Below, piece after piece: positions 18,371 through 28,207 of a stretch of 64,000 nucleotides of DNA (the first letter of the stretch is position 1; the number at the start of each line of letters is the position of its first letter). The position numbers and the translations under genes are program-made. The DNA is taken from NCBI GenBank assembly GCA_025356475.1, contig JANXSX010000150.1, positions 124,001 through 188,000 of the forward strand, written 5' to 3'. The notes under the pieces were generated by a model. The model was not told the origin of the DNA, ran no database searches, and saw only the letters and a program-made list of their open reading frames with translations. The stretch comes from Isosphaeraceae bacterium. Its GTDB lineage: Bacteria > Planctomycetota > Planctomycetia > Isosphaerales > Isosphaeraceae.

Positions 18371-19764
18371 GCACCTGCTCCTTGATGGAGTAATCCGGGA
18401 GAGGTTGGGAGGTGGGAACCGTGGTCAGCAGGGAGCTGGATTGTAAAGATCGCGCCCTGGCCCAGCTCGGATCGATGGGTCAAGGTCCCCCCTGATTCTT
18501 CAACCATTTGTCGGCTGACGAACAGGCCCAGACCGGTTCCCTGAGCTTTGGTGGTGAAGTATGGCTGGAAGAGTCGGGCTTGGTCTGGGCCTTTGATTCC
18601 AGGTCCATCGTCGGCGATTTCGATGAGGACCGACTTCGCCTCCGAACGAGCCGAAAGATGGACAAGCCCTCCCTTCTTGGTCGCGTCTAGAGCGTTCAGA
18701 ACCAGGTTGAGGACGACCTGGGTCAGGTGGTCACGGACTGCGCGGACGGGAGGTAGGTCGGTGGAGAATTCTGTGGTGATGACGCGATCTTTGGTCCGGT
18801 GGTAGTACTTGGCGATACCCAGGGCCTCGTCGATCACTTCGGCGGGCTTGAAGCGGGTGACGGCTTTCGAGGCAGGGCGTGCGAAGTCGACAAGTTCTCG
18901 AAGCGTGCGCTGGATCCGCGTAAGTTGGCTGCCAGCGAGGTCGAGTTTCTCGGAGGTGTACTCATCCGGGTTTCTGCGTTGGAGGATCTGGATCAGAGAG
19001 CTGAGTGCGGCCAGCGGGTTGCCAACCTCGTGGGCGATCCCAGCCGCGAGTAGGCCGAATGCTGCCATCTTCTCTTGCTGGATTGAGCGAGCCTCGCTCG
19101 CGCGCAATGCGGCGGTTCGCTCGGCGACTCGGCGTTCGAGTTCGCCGGCGTTCCGTTCAAGGGCATTGTTCAGTTGGGCGAGCCGTTGACCGGTCGCTCG
19201 GAGGATTGTCGCCAGCGCGGAGGCAGCCCAGGTTAACCAGACCAGGATCGCCAGGGTCAGCGCGACCCCTGCGAGCCCTTCCCGATTCGCCCCCACGGTT
19301 CGGGCCAAAACGAGGAAGCTCAAGGCGTGGAATCCGCATGTGATCCAGGCAAGTTCGCGACGGTAACGCATCGCACAGCAGAGCACGGAGAGTAAGTAAT
19401 ACCAGCGGAACGGGCTGTCGAGACCCGTATCGTGGTAGCACAATAAGCCGATGAACAGCGATTCCATCAGCGAGACGAACAGTGGGAAGCGTTTGAGAAA
19501 CACCTCTCCGAGTCGGTAAAAAACGGTGTCAAGAGCGGCGTAGCCTGCTCCAAGGGCTAGGAAGGCCCGGACCGCAGAGGGGTCGTGCAAGCCAGTTCGG
19601 GTCTGGACCAAGACGTAGCCCATGGCGATCCCGAACCAGCGGATGCGGACGACGATCGACTCGGTAGCCAGCTCCCAACTTTGCTCCGAGTGTGACACGG
19701 ACGGCTTCTCGTAAGTTGATGTGGTGGAGAGTCGCAGGGTTGTCTGACTTATCGTATCATCCAT
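18367..19764 (-). CDS. Membrane sensor histidine kinase, cognate to the sigma-54 regulator
   Basis: The frame extends to 19836, but ATG 19764 (MDDTISQ) is the likely start because the divergent peptidase gene begins at 19818. The 465-aa product has an N-terminal multi-helix membrane domain (about 35-200) with little periplasmic loop, a short coiled segment, a HisKA box ([14 protein letters not shown], His at about 244) and an ATPase domain with [16 protein letters not shown] and GTGLGL boxes. All kinase motifs are present. There is no PAS or HAMP domain, so sensing probably occurs within the membrane. It overlaps the regulator gene by 4 bases. The 53-base gap to the divergent peptidase gene must hold both promoters. 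Confidence 0.93.
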   Translation of the reverse strand: MDDTISQTTLRLSTTSTYEKPSVSHSEQSWELATESIVVRIRWFGIAMGYVLVQTRTGLHDPSAVRAFLALGAGYAALDTVFYRLGEVFLKRFPLFVSLMESLFIGLLCYHDTGLDSPFRWYYLLSVLCCAMRYRRELAWITCGFHALSFLVLARTVGANREGLAGVALTLAILVWLTWAASALATILRATGQRLAQLNNALERNAGELERRVAERTAALRASEARSIQQEKMAAFGLLAAGIAHEVGNPLAALSSLIQILQRRNPDEYTSEKLDLAGSQLTRIQRTLRELVDFARPASKAVTRFKPAEVIDEALGIAKYYHRTKDRVITTEFSTDLPPVRAVRDHLTQVVLNLVLNALDATKKGGLVHLSARSEAKSVLIEIADDGPGIKGPDQARLFQPYFTTKAQGTGLGLFVSRQMVEESGGTLTHRSELGQGAIFTIQLPADHGSHLPTSPGLLHQGAGA

Positions 19765-19817
19765 CGTCAAGAAAGCCCGCCCAGAACCGAATTGCTGCCC
19801 CAGCTCCGGAGGAATCG

Positions 19818-21476
19818 ATGAGCCGACCTCTGCCATTGTACGCTCTACTTACGCTCTTGCTGGCCGGAGCCGACAGCCCAAAGACCAACTCTGCCGCCGA
19901 ATCGTCCCTACTCAAGCATATTCAGGTTCTGGCCAGCGACGAGTTCGAAGGGCGCGGACCGGGAACACCCGGCGAGGAGAAAGCGGTCGGCTACATTGCG
20001 ACTCAGCTCAAGGCGATAGGGCTCAAGCCGGGCAACCCCAATGGCACGTACATTCAGGAAGCCCCGCTCGTCGGTTTCAAGACCGAGGCCGAAGGCTTGA
20101 TTCGCGTTGGAGATATTGCGTTTCCACTCAAGTCGCTTGATGACTGGGTCGCGGTCTCTCGTCGTCAGACCAAAAGCGTTGCGATTAAAACGACCGATAT
20201 CGTTTTCGTCGGCTATGGAGTGGTAGCCCCGGAGTATGGATGGGACGACTACAAAGGCGTGGATGTCAAGAATAAAACAATCATCATGCTAGTCGGCGAC
20301 CCCCAGGTTCCCGATCCGGCCAACCCGTCGAAGCTTGACGAAACGATGTTCAAAGGCAAGGCGATGACCTACTACGGTCGTTGGACATACAAGTACGAGA
20401 TCGCTGCCGAGAAGGGAGCTGCCGCAGCCCTGATCGTCCATGAGACCGGGCCCGCAGGGTATCCCTTCTCTGTCGTTCAGGGAAGTTGGAGCCGGGAGAA
20501 TTTTGACCTTCCCGCCCCTGATAAGAATGTCGGTCGAGCCGCGATCGAAGGCTGGTTGCCCCTGGATAAGGCGAAGGCCGTTCTCAAGGCCGCGAACCTT
20601 GACTTCGATACACTCAAGGCCAGCGCCGCCAAAAAGAACTTCCGACCGGTCGTAATTCCAGGAGGTCACGCAGGGTTCGAGGCAGAGAATTCCCTCCGCC
20701 AGGTTAAATCAAAAAACGTTGTTGGCCTACTCGAAGGGTCTGATCCCAAGCTCAAAGACGAATATGTCGTTTATACCGCGCACTGGGATCACCTCGGCGT
20801 CGATCCCAAGCTACCTGGCGATCAGATCTTCAACGGAGCGGCGGATAATGCTTCGGGCGTCGCAGCGGTTCTCGAAGCGGCCAAACTTTTTTCAGCCGGC
20901 GAGCGACCCAAGCGATCAATTCTCTTCCTGCTCGTAACCGCCGAAGAGAAGGGGCTCCTTGGCGCGAAATACTATGCGACACACCCGCTCTATCCGTTGG
21001 ACCGAACCTTGGCAGATATCAACCTCGACGTGATCAACCTCTGGGGGCGGACGTCCGATATCAGCAGTGTGGGTATGGGTCAGACAACGCTTGATGATTT
21101 GTTGGGAGTTGTCGCATCGGCACATGGCCGGACGATCGGTTCGGATACCGAGCCGGAGAAGGGTTTGTATTATCGTTCCGACCACTTCGAATTCGCCAAG
21201 AATGGTGTGCCCGCCTTGAACCTCAAAGGGGGCGACAAATATCTCGGCAAAGGGGACGACTACGGCGCGAAGGTTCGGGATGGGTACACCCAGAACGATT
21301 ACCACAAACCGAGCGACGAGGTGAAGGCTGATTGGGATCTCTCAGGGGCGGTCGAGGACGTTGGGATCGCTGTTGAAGTCGGCCGGATCGTAGCGAATGG
21401 TAGTAAGTATCCCGAGTGGAAGCCGACCAGCGAGTTCCGAGCAAAGCGTGAAGCGATGCTCAAGGACAAGAAGTAA
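19818..21476 (+). CDS. Secreted M28-family zinc aminopeptidase with PA domain
   Basis: ATG 19818 follows a GGAGGA at 19808-19813 and starts a signal peptide ([20 protein letters not shown]), so this start is preferred over one 126 bases upstream. The mature protein has a protease-associated domain insert (about 130-250) and an M28 catalytic core. Likely zinc and catalytic residues sit in AHWDHLG (about 321), NGAADNASG (344), TAEEKGLLG (375), NLDVIN (402) and SDHFEF (455), all in the order expected for di-zinc aminopeptidases. The length of 552 aa is normal for PA-containing members. It should act in the periplasm or outside the cell on peptide N-termini. The next gene follows after 16 bases. 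Confidence 0.94.
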   Translation: MSRPLPLYALLTLLLAGADSPKTNSAAESSLLKHIQVLASDEFEGRGPGTPGEEKAVGYIATQLKAIGLKPGNPNGTYIQEAPLVGFKTEAEGLIRVGDIAFPLKSLDDWVAVSRRQTKSVAIKTTDIVFVGYGVVAPEYGWDDYKGVDVKNKTIIMLVGDPQVPDPANPSKLDETMFKGKAMTYYGRWTYKYEIAAEKGAAAALIVHETGPAGYPFSVVQGSWSRENFDLPAPDKNVGRAAIEGWLPLDKAKAVLKAANLDFDTLKASAAKKNFRPVVIPGGHAGFEAENSLRQVKSKNVVGLLEGSDPKLKDEYVVYTAHWDHLGVDPKLPGDQIFNGAADNASGVAAVLEAAKLFSAGERPKRSILFLLVTAEEKGLLGAKYYATHPLYPLDRTLADINLDVINLWGRTSDISSVGMGQTTLDDLLGVVASAHGRTIGSDTEPEKGLYYRSDHFEFAKNGVPALNLKGGDKYLGKGDDYGAKVRDGYTQNDYHKPSDEVKADWDLSGAVEDVGIAVEVGRIVANGSKYPEWKPTSEFRAKREAMLKDKK

Positions 21477-21492
21477 GCGGAGTGCCTGGGCG

Positions 21493-22701
21493 ATGAGTCG
21501 AACCGGTTCGATTGTGGGGTTGATCCTTATCTTGATCTTTGCGGTCTGGTGGAGATGCCACACGATCGGACCTACCGTCCGTGATCAACTTGGGGTCGGG
21601 GTTTATCCGACAATCGAAGCTCAGGTCACGCCCCAAGATCCTCTCATTTGGGCAGACCCTGCCGAGTATCAACCGCCCGGAGTTCAGCGGCTGGTTTCGC
21701 TTACTGGTGGGCTGAACGAGTTGAGCATTAAGCTTCTGCCCGTCCCATTCGTGCTCGCAACAATCTTAATTGTCTGGTGGATCGGAAATCGCCTGGGAGG
21801 ACCCCTACCCGCCATCGTCTCTTCGTTGACATATGCGATCCTGTCGAGTTCCCCTGCTCTGTTTGGGCATATCCCTCAAGTCGAGCATGTCGCCAATCTG
21901 TTTGCGGTCGCCTCGCTTGCCTTGATGATCTATTCGTGGACCGACCGAGATGGACCTTGGTGGGCTCTGGAATTAGTGGGATTGGCTCTCGGGCTGGCAA
22001 CCCTACTCAAGCCGGTCACGTTCGTACTTGAAATCGTTTACTGCCTTGCACTTCGAGTCCGCAACGGTCGGTCACCACGAGGGAGGCGGAAGGATCTAGG
22101 CGACCTACTGGTCGGTTTTGGAGCGGTCTGGTTCTTTGTGGGATTGGCGATGGGGGTGAACGGGACACTCGAAACTGGTCTTCGGGACTTCTCCACCTAC
22201 TGTGTTTTCTCCACCGTTGAGGTCCCAGTCGATCCCGATGGTCCACACGCATTCGTGCGATGGCTCGCAGGAAACGGGGATGCGGACGGGCTTCTGCCTC
22301 CGCCTTTTGGCAAGTCGACGGACCTCAACTGGTGGGCGAGTGGCACATGGCCCGTCTGGTTGGCGAGTGTCGTGGCCATCTATGTACTGCTGGGAAGCAG
22401 GCAGCCGACCACACGTAAACTCGTCGCATTATGGACCCTGGCGTCATTCGTTGCCGTTGCGCTCCCTCGCCTGTTCTTACCGCACTATTACTTGTTGGCG
22501 ACGCCAGGAGTCTCGCTCGCAATGGGGCTCTTGCTTGAGGCTGCGAATGAGGCACGAGTGAATCAACGGCGCGTCATGGGTTCGATTGGGATCATGATCG
22601 TGGTCTTATCGATGTTTGGGCTGATGGTCCTACAAGTGCGTGACTACTTGATGATTCCACCATCGCAGTTATCACGAAGTCAGCCACGCTCAATTCATTG
22701 A
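21493..22701 (+). CDS. Polytopic membrane protein, diverged GT-C/GT39-like glycosyltransferase
   Basis: A 402-aa protein starting at ATG 21493, 16 bases after the peptidase stop. The first helix (residues about 5-20) is followed by a loop with an EYQPPG segment that recalls the K/H-PP motif of ArnT/PMT-type enzymes, then about nine more helices. The acidic pair normally seen in the first outer loop of GT39/GT83 enzymes is not obvious (only TIEAQ and WADPAEY), so this member may be diverged or use another residue. Neighbours with clear DD or DE motifs support a lipid-phosphosugar-dependent role. Its stop overlaps the convergent neighbour by 7 bases. The fold is fairly sure; the activity is uncertain. 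Confidence 0.78.
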   Translation: MSRTGSIVGLILILIFAVWWRCHTIGPTVRDQLGVGVYPTIEAQVTPQDPLIWADPAEYQPPGVQRLVSLTGGLNELSIKLLPVPFVLATILIVWWIGNRLGGPLPAIVSSLTYAILSSSPALFGHIPQVEHVANLFAVASLALMIYSWTDRDGPWWALELVGLALGLATLLKPVTFVLEIVYCLALRVRNGRSPRGRRKDLGDLLVGFGAVWFFVGLAMGVNGTLETGLRDFSTYCVFSTVEVPVDPDGPHAFVRWLAGNGDADGLLPPPFGKSTDLNWWASGTWPVWLASVVAIYVLLGSRQPTTRKLVALWTLASFVAVALPRLFLPHYYLLATPGVSLAMGLLLEAANEARVNQRRVMGSIGIMIVVLSMFGLMVLQVRDYLMIPPSQLSRSQPRSIH

Positions 22702-24329
22702 CTGATATTTGATCCTGTTCCAGAGACGACTTCGTAGATCGTGAACAGCTCGGTTGGCTCCGAGGAGAAACCCCAAGGTAACTGGCCGAAGTCGCCGCCA
22801 TAGAATCGAAACCCTGAGTTGCGATTCCAGGTCGTGAGACGGACCGGGTTGGCTGGAATCACAATCTGGTCGAGCCGGTGAAGCTGATTGAAAACGGCAG
22901 GCTGGATGAATTGCTTGTCGGCTCGGACCGGGATGACGACGATCGTGCCGGCTGGAGCGGACCGGCGACGGGCATCCCACGCCTGGAACCCCTCACGCTG
23001 GGCGTAGAACTGCCAACCCCAATGGCCCAGGAACAAAATCGACCGATTCGAGTCCTGGTAACGCCTACTGATCTGTTGGGCTGCCTCAGAGTAACAATTC
23101 GCCCATCGGATGTCGGTCCAAGCCAGCAATGCGCTCAGCAGGAGCGTGAACATCACGGAAATCCTCACCGCGCCCCGCCGAGGTTGGCCGGGCTCTTGAC
23201 TCCCGAGCAGCCAGATCACAAGTGGTGGATGGATCGGCAGAAAACTTCGGACAGCAACAAACGGCCCGAACAGGATGACCACGGCTGCTCCCGAGGCGAT
23301 CCACGTGGTCAGCAAGAGCCTTGGATCCCACCCGCCAGTCGGCCAGTTGCGTGTCGGCCAGAGGATCGCGATCATGCTGAACGTTCCCAAGAACACGGCA
23401 ACCAGGAAGGCAGGTGTGACCATCGGCAAACGGTTCATGGGAGTGCTCCGGAGTAACCAGGCCGCAACGGCTGTCGCCAGACCAGCGAGGAGATATTGTC
23501 CCACCGAGCGTCGCCGTTTCCAGGGCACCGCCAACCAGAGGGGAAGTGTACTCCCGAGGATCGCCATCATCGTCAAGGTCCGTTGGATCGACTGCGAGAG
23601 TAACGATGTCTGTAGCTTGGATAGGAAGGACATACCCGCATCAATTTGTGAGACTCCATAGAGCGATCGACTGATCGTTTGCCAGCCGATCAGGGTCGCG
23701 ATCGGCCCAACCGCAGCGATGGCCATGCCCCACCGGCGTTTGGTGAGTCCTGCCACCAGGAACACAGGCACAATCGCTAGCCCCGCAAACTTGATCCCGA
23801 CTCCCACCGAAGCGAACAGGGCTGCCAACAGAAGCGAACGCCTTGGCCACTGACCTGACTCAACCTGTGTCAGGCATTCCATGCTCATGCACATGCAAGC
23901 GAGGAGCGGGACGTCGAGCATCAGGTTCATCCCAACAACGACCGCCGGTCCGCCGACCACCAGTAAAACGGTCGTTAGCCCCGCGCTGGCCCATCGTTCT
24001 CCTAGCTGGAATAAGGCCCAGCATGCCATCAGCAGCCACGGGATCATAGACATATGGAGCAGGGGAATATTCTCGCCGGCGACCAAAATGACACCGGCAA
24101 ACCAATAGCTCAGCAAGGGAGGGCTGATACTGACGTTATACGTAAGTTCGGGGACTTGCTGCCAGTTGAGCGTACCGCCGTAGGGGTCTCCCGGATGGGT
24201 GGTGATCCTCCTGGCAACTTCAAGATAGAGTGTATCGTCGATATGAACATTTTTTCCAACATTGGCGAGCCCGATCAATAAACCAAATCCGAGCGCCAGG
24301 CCGAGTTTCCAAGTGGAGGGAATTGTCAT
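22695..24329 (-). CDS. GT39/GT83-like polytopic glycosyltransferase
   Basis: A 544-aa integral membrane protein. ATG 24329 has AGGTGA about 8 bases upstream and is preferred over a TTG 18 bases earlier. The first helix is followed by HIDDTLYLEVARRI, the paired acidic motif that binds metal or the acceptor in GT-C enzymes of the ArnT/PMT class, and then an ISPPLLSYWFAG segment. About ten further helices follow, and the C-terminal soluble part is about 130 residues. It probably transfers a sugar from a polyprenyl-phosphate donor at the outer face of the membrane. It lies 65 bases downstream of another GT39-like gene on the same strand and is probably co-transcribed with it. Confidence 0.85.
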   Translation of the reverse strand: MTIPSTWKLGLALGFGLLIGLANVGKNVHIDDTLYLEVARRITTHPGDPYGGTLNWQQVPELTYNVSISPPLLSYWFAGVILVAGENIPLLHMSMIPWLLMACWALFQLGERWASAGLTTVLLVVGGPAVVVGMNLMLDVPLLACMCMSMECLTQVESGQWPRRSLLLAALFASVGVGIKFAGLAIVPVFLVAGLTKRRWGMAIAAVGPIATLIGWQTISRSLYGVSQIDAGMSFLSKLQTSLLSQSIQRTLTMMAILGSTLPLWLAVPWKRRRSVGQYLLAGLATAVAAWLLRSTPMNRLPMVTPAFLVAVFLGTFSMIAILWPTRNWPTGGWDPRLLLTTWIASGAAVVILFGPFVAVRSFLPIHPPLVIWLLGSQEPGQPRRGAVRISVMFTLLLSALLAWTDIRWANCYSEAAQQISRRYQDSNRSILFLGHWGWQFYAQREGFQAWDARRRSAPAGTIVVIPVRADKQFIQPAVFNQLHRLDQIVIPANPVRLTTWNRNSGFRFYGGDFGQLPWGFSSEPTELFTIYEVVSGTGSNISQ

Positions 24330-24394
24330 CACAGAATTCACCTGCAAACTTGCAGCCAGTAGGGGGTGGGGCTCGTTCGTTCGAGGCGAGGTGC

Positions 24395-25954
24395 TCAGTC
24401 GAGTAATCCGTTCCGACGCGCAAACTCATAACGATCGGGCCGGAGTGAGACCAAGGCCGGCCCGACGCGAACAGCTCGATACCCATTCTGAAGTGTATAT
24501 TCTTCGATGATCGCCCGTTGGGCGGTGGGGTAAGTGACTTCGAACAGTGGACTCCTGATCACAACTAATGCTGGGGGGTGTGCCTTAAGCTCGGCCCGAT
24601 AATGGTCGGCCGTCACGAACGTTTGCAGTCCTGGCAACTCGGCGAGGATTCGCTCGGAGTCGAATCCCTTGGGATCGGACGTGTTGAAGGAGAGGAAAAA
24701 GGTGTCGAGTCGATCGATGGGGTGGAATGGGTGCGAGCCCACAACCCGATCCCCCGGGCTCGTCACCTTGTTCATCCAGCGGATGAAGTTGTCTTCCGAC
24801 GTGGATACCTGGGATCGTCCCCAGAATTGACCGATCTGTGCCGAGCCTTGGACCGTTAAGAGGCATGCAGTGAGGTAGATCAGGATTCGACCGTGCTTCA
24901 AGACTCCCGTCACTGTCCGCCCGAGCGGGATAAGGAAACTGGTCGCGAACAAGAACCACGGGGCGTAGTACTGTTTGTAGGGGTAAGTGACCAGCAACAT
25001 CTGCATCACCAGCCAGATCGCCAGCCCGGGCTCATAGGTGGTGGAGATCCGCCGTTGTCGCAAGCAATCCACTCCCCATACGAGCGCTCCTGCGACGATC
25101 GGGAATAACAGAATCCGCAACGTGCTGATCTGGCCGAGTAGACCATAGTGGAAGCCCGCATGGGTGTTGCTAATCGCGTGGTATCGTCCCAACAAAAGGG
25201 AAGTTCGCTCGATGCCGATGCCGTTTGCGAGTAAGTAGACCAGGAAGGCCGATGTCGCCATGGCAATGCCAGCGGAGTAAACGAGGCCGGTTCGGAGGAA
25301 TCCTCGCCAGGTATCAAATCTGGTGATCATATCAAACAGCATGATCATCGGTGGTAGCAGTACCATTTTGGGACAAAATAAAGCCGATCCCAGCGCGGTC
25401 ACGAACCCGAATTCGAGCACGCGGAGGTTCTTGCGGTCGCTGCGGAGATAATGGAACAGGCTCCAGGCGACGATCGCATAACCCCAACCGTCCACCCGGA
25501 ACTCAACGAGAAAATCGAGGATGTACGGGTTGAAGGCGACGAACGCAACTGAGAGCCAGGACCAACTCTTACCGAAACCCTTGGGCAAGCCGGCCTGTCC
25601 GATCGCGACTAAGCCACCGAGGAAGAATAGGTTTCCCATTCCTGCGACGATCCGCAGTGCTTTCAACGCATCAACTGGATCGGCTAAAGAACGCAGAACG
25701 GGCGAGAGCAGGATGAAATACGGGGGGTGGCACTCGAAGAAATCGGAGTAAGGCCGAAGTCCTTGAGTGGTGAGCCAGATCGAATGTGCGCGGAGGACCT
25801 CGTCATAGTCGTAACCACGATGCACGATGCCGACATACCACGCTGTCAGCCCAACGCCGATCATCGCCAGGATGGCGATGACCTCAATGATGGCCATTGC
25901 AAAGGCAAGAGGATCTCGCCCCTCGCGAGGTTCACCGAAAGTGATTTTGGTCAT
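24395..25954 (-). CDS. GT39/GT83-like polytopic glycosyltransferase
   Basis: A 519-aa membrane protein. ATG 25954 is chosen over a TTG two codons upstream. The first helix is followed by a loop with GYDYDEVLRAH and, further on, LRPYSDFFECHPPYF. These are the acidic DE motif and the HPP motif typical of dolichyl/undecaprenyl-phosphosugar-dependent GT-C enzymes. About nine to ten further helices follow, and the C-terminal 130 residues are soluble and probably periplasmic. It starts 34 bases after the GT2 gene, which makes a lipid-linked sugar donor plausible. Acceptor and sugar are unknown. Confidence 0.86.
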   Translation of the reverse strand: MTKITFGEPREGRDPLAFAMAIIEVIAILAMIGVGLTAWYVGIVHRGYDYDEVLRAHSIWLTTQGLRPYSDFFECHPPYFILLSPVLRSLADPVDALKALRIVAGMGNLFFLGGLVAIGQAGLPKGFGKSWSWLSVAFVAFNPYILDFLVEFRVDGWGYAIVAWSLFHYLRSDRKNLRVLEFGFVTALGSALFCPKMVLLPPMIMLFDMITRFDTWRGFLRTGLVYSAGIAMATSAFLVYLLANGIGIERTSLLLGRYHAISNTHAGFHYGLLGQISTLRILLFPIVAGALVWGVDCLRQRRISTTYEPGLAIWLVMQMLLVTYPYKQYYAPWFLFATSFLIPLGRTVTGVLKHGRILIYLTACLLTVQGSAQIGQFWGRSQVSTSEDNFIRWMNKVTSPGDRVVGSHPFHPIDRLDTFFLSFNTSDPKGFDSERILAELPGLQTFVTADHYRAELKAHPPALVVIRSPLFEVTYPTAQRAIIEEYTLQNGYRAVRVGPALVSLRPDRYEFARRNGLLD

Positions 25955-25988
25955 GTGCAAACCAGGCTCGACACGGTTCGGTTTCCGT

Positions 25989-26789
25989 TCATGGCGAGGT
26001 CTTGATCGGGGTCATTGCTACGAAACTGGAAGTGCTCAACCGCCGGCCATCGGGATCAAAGAGCCGGTCGCGCCTCATTCCCCACCGATGAAGCCGGTAC
26101 TTGAGGCCTGTTCCCAGGACTCCAAAGCCGTAAATCACGGAACGGCGAAAGTTGATCGAGGAGGCTTCCGGAAAGTAACGAGTCGGACAAGAAATCTCGC
26201 CGATTCGAAAGCCGAACGCAACCGCCTGGGCGATCATCTCATTGTCGAATACAAAGTCGTCCGAGCCTTCTTCCAAAGGGAGCCGGTCGAGGACCTCGCG
26301 AGAGAATGCACGATAACCTGTGTGGAATTCGGAGATCTTCACACCTAAGAGCAGGTTCTCAACAAGAGTGAGGAATCGGTTTGCGACGTATTTGTACAGG
26401 GGCATCCCCCCTTCCAATGCGCCCGAACCCAAGATCCGCGAGCCGAGCGTCACGTCATATTCACCTGAAGCCACCAGCCACGCCATCGCACCAATCAGCC
26501 GAGGTGAATACTGGTAGTCGGGGTGGAGCATGATCACGATATCCGCGCCCCTTCTGAGGGCCTCGGTATAGCAAGTCTTTTGGTTCCCGCCGTAGCCCCG
26601 ATTTTTGGGGTGGACCACGCAGGGAATCCCCAATCGTTTCGCCAGTTGAACAGTCTCGTCACCGGAAGCATCGTCAACGAGGAGCAGCTCGTCGACAAGA
26701 TCCGGCGGAATTTCGGAGAGCGTCCGCTCTAGCGTCTTGGCAGCGTTATACGCGGGCAACACAACCATCACTCGTTTGCCGTTGACCAC
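25989..26789 (-). CDS. Family 2 glycosyltransferase (dolichyl-phosphate mannose synthase-like)
   Basis: A 266-aa soluble GT2 enzyme. The N-terminus [14 protein letters not shown], the nucleotide-binding [11 protein letters not shown], the ENRGYGG-like KNRGYGGNQ and the [10 protein letters not shown] segment (HPD in place of the common DxD) match the polyprenyl-phosphate hexose synthase group. [10 protein letters not shown] and a C-terminal RYFPEASS segment also fit. There are no membrane helices, so it acts at the cytoplasmic face. The start is GTG 26789; ATG 26768 is an alternative. It sits directly upstream of two GT-C genes and may supply their polyprenyl-phosphosugar donor. That link is an inference from order and family. 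Confidence 0.92.
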   Translation of the reverse strand: MVNGKRVMVVLPAYNAAKTLERTLSEIPPDLVDELLLVDDASGDETVQLAKRLGIPCVVHPKNRGYGGNQKTCYTEALRRGADIVIMLHPDYQYSPRLIGAMAWLVASGEYDVTLGSRILGSGALEGGMPLYKYVANRFLTLVENLLLGVKISEFHTGYRAFSREVLDRLPLEEGSDDFVFDNEMIAQAVAFGFRIGEISCPTRYFPEASSINFRRSVIYGFGVLGTGLKYRLHRWGMRRDRLFDPDGRRLSTSSFVAMTPIKTSP

Positions 26790-26956
26790 GCCGCAGGTTC
26801 TCGATTGGGACAGAATGAATTTACGACAACATTGATCGACTTTATCCTAGCCCACCAGATGAAGTGCTGCAACGGAGGCAGCCTTCGAAGCGAGGGCTTC
26901 AGGTCGAGATGTCGGTGCTGGACTTTATTTTAGTTCACGAGTGATGAGAAACTCAG

Positions 26957-26971
26957 ATCTTATAATAAGAT
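26957..26971. other. Short AT-rich inverted repeat between GT4 and GT2 genes
   Basis: ATCTTA (26957-26962) and TAAGAT (26966-26971) form a 6-bp inverted repeat just after the GT4 stop at 26978. It is too AT-rich for a strong terminator and may be a weak one or part of the GT2 promoter. The remaining 188-base gap holds no gene that I can see. Confidence 0.25.
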
Positions 26972-26977
26972 GATGTG

Positions 26978-28108
26978 TTACCTCTCTAGACCAAGTACCG
27001 ATCGATAACGATTACGAAGCCCGGCCATGATCGTGTCCCAGCTTTGGCCGAGGGCGTACTCGCGGGCGTTTTTCGCCATTGCTTGTCGTAAATTGCTATC
27101 ATCCACGAGTGCGATCAACGCTTCAGCGAGTTTTGAGGCATGGTCCGTTGGTTCGACAAGAAGGCCGGTCCTCCCTGCCTGAACCGTGTCGCCCACCCCG
27201 CCTGCTCGGACCGCGACGACCGGCAGGCCGCTGGCCATCGCTTCAAGCACGACGTTCCCGAACGTCTCAGTAAGGCTTGAGAATGCAAATAGGTCGCAAG
27301 CGGAGTAGTGGTCTGCCAGGTCGTCGCCAGATCGGTAACCGGCGAAGACCGCCACCTTGCCAAGCGACCTTTCGAGCGAGGCGCGGGAGGGGCCGTCGCC
27401 TACGAACAAGATCTTCACATTGGGTCTCTGGCTTGCGACCTGCTTGAGAGCCTCGCCGAGCAGCCCGACATTCTTCTCCGGGGCAAGCCGGCTGATGTGG
27501 CCAATCACCACGTCTTCGGGCTTGAACCCATACTGAGCCCGTAGCGACTCACGACCGGGTCGGTCGGGTCGGAAGACGTCGGCATGAACCCCCCGTTGCC
27601 AGAGGACCAATCGCTCGAACCCTCGTGCTTCCAGCTCGGCGATCGTTGCCAGAGAGGGGACGTAGGTTTCGAGTGTGCGGTTATGGAACCAGCGTAAGTA
27701 CCGCCAGACCGAGCTATTGAGGAACCCGACCTTGTACGATCGGGTGTACTGATCGAAGTTGGTGTGAAAGCTCGAGACGACCGGGATTTGCCGCTTCCGG
27801 ACGTATCGCAAGGCGCTCAGGCCCATGGTCGCTTCGGTAGCGATATGAACGAGGTCGGGGCTGAAATCCTTGATCGCCTGATGAACGTGGCCGAAGGGCG
27901 GGATCGGCATCACGACTTCTTTATAGAACGGAATTGCCTTGGACCACACCAAAAGGTCATGGGAATTCTTGGGAGCTTCACCATAGTCTGGATGAATGAG
28001 CTGGACCGTATCTCCCGCCTCAGTCATGTGTCGGACGAGCTGTCCCAAGGTCCGCGAGACCCCGTTGACCTGGGGAAAGTACGTCTCAGTGACCAGGGTG
28101 ATCCGCAT
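26978..28108 (-). CDS. Family 4 glycosyltransferase
   Basis: A 376-aa GT-B fold enzyme. The N-terminus MRITLVTETYFPQVNGVSRT is typical of GT4 members related to bacterial mannosyltransferases such as MgtA/PimB-like enzymes. The donor-binding half has GHISRLAPEKNVGLL, ILFVGDGPSRASLE and the catalytic-region motif FGNVVLEAMASGLPVVA. It is complete and of usual length. ATG 28108. It stands apart from the other glycosyltransferase genes by 188 bases and probably has its own promoter. The sugar donor is probably a nucleotide-hexose; the acceptor is unknown. Confidence 0.92.
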   Translation of the reverse strand: MRITLVTETYFPQVNGVSRTLGQLVRHMTEAGDTVQLIHPDYGEAPKNSHDLLVWSKAIPFYKEVVMPIPPFGHVHQAIKDFSPDLVHIATEATMGLSALRYVRKRQIPVVSSFHTNFDQYTRSYKVGFLNSSVWRYLRWFHNRTLETYVPSLATIAELEARGFERLVLWQRGVHADVFRPDRPGRESLRAQYGFKPEDVVIGHISRLAPEKNVGLLGEALKQVASQRPNVKILFVGDGPSRASLERSLGKVAVFAGYRSGDDLADHYSACDLFAFSSLTETFGNVVLEAMASGLPVVAVRAGGVGDTVQAGRTGLLVEPTDHASKLAEALIALVDDSNLRQAMAKNAREYALGQSWDTIMAGLRNRYRSVLGLER

Positions 28109-28207
28109 TGGCGATGGCCTCGGGCCTAGATTGGGTTGGCGTTGAAATCATTTCCAGGCGCAAATCGTCCCTTCGCCTTGACTGATTCTGGCTAGGGACG
28201 GCTCAGA

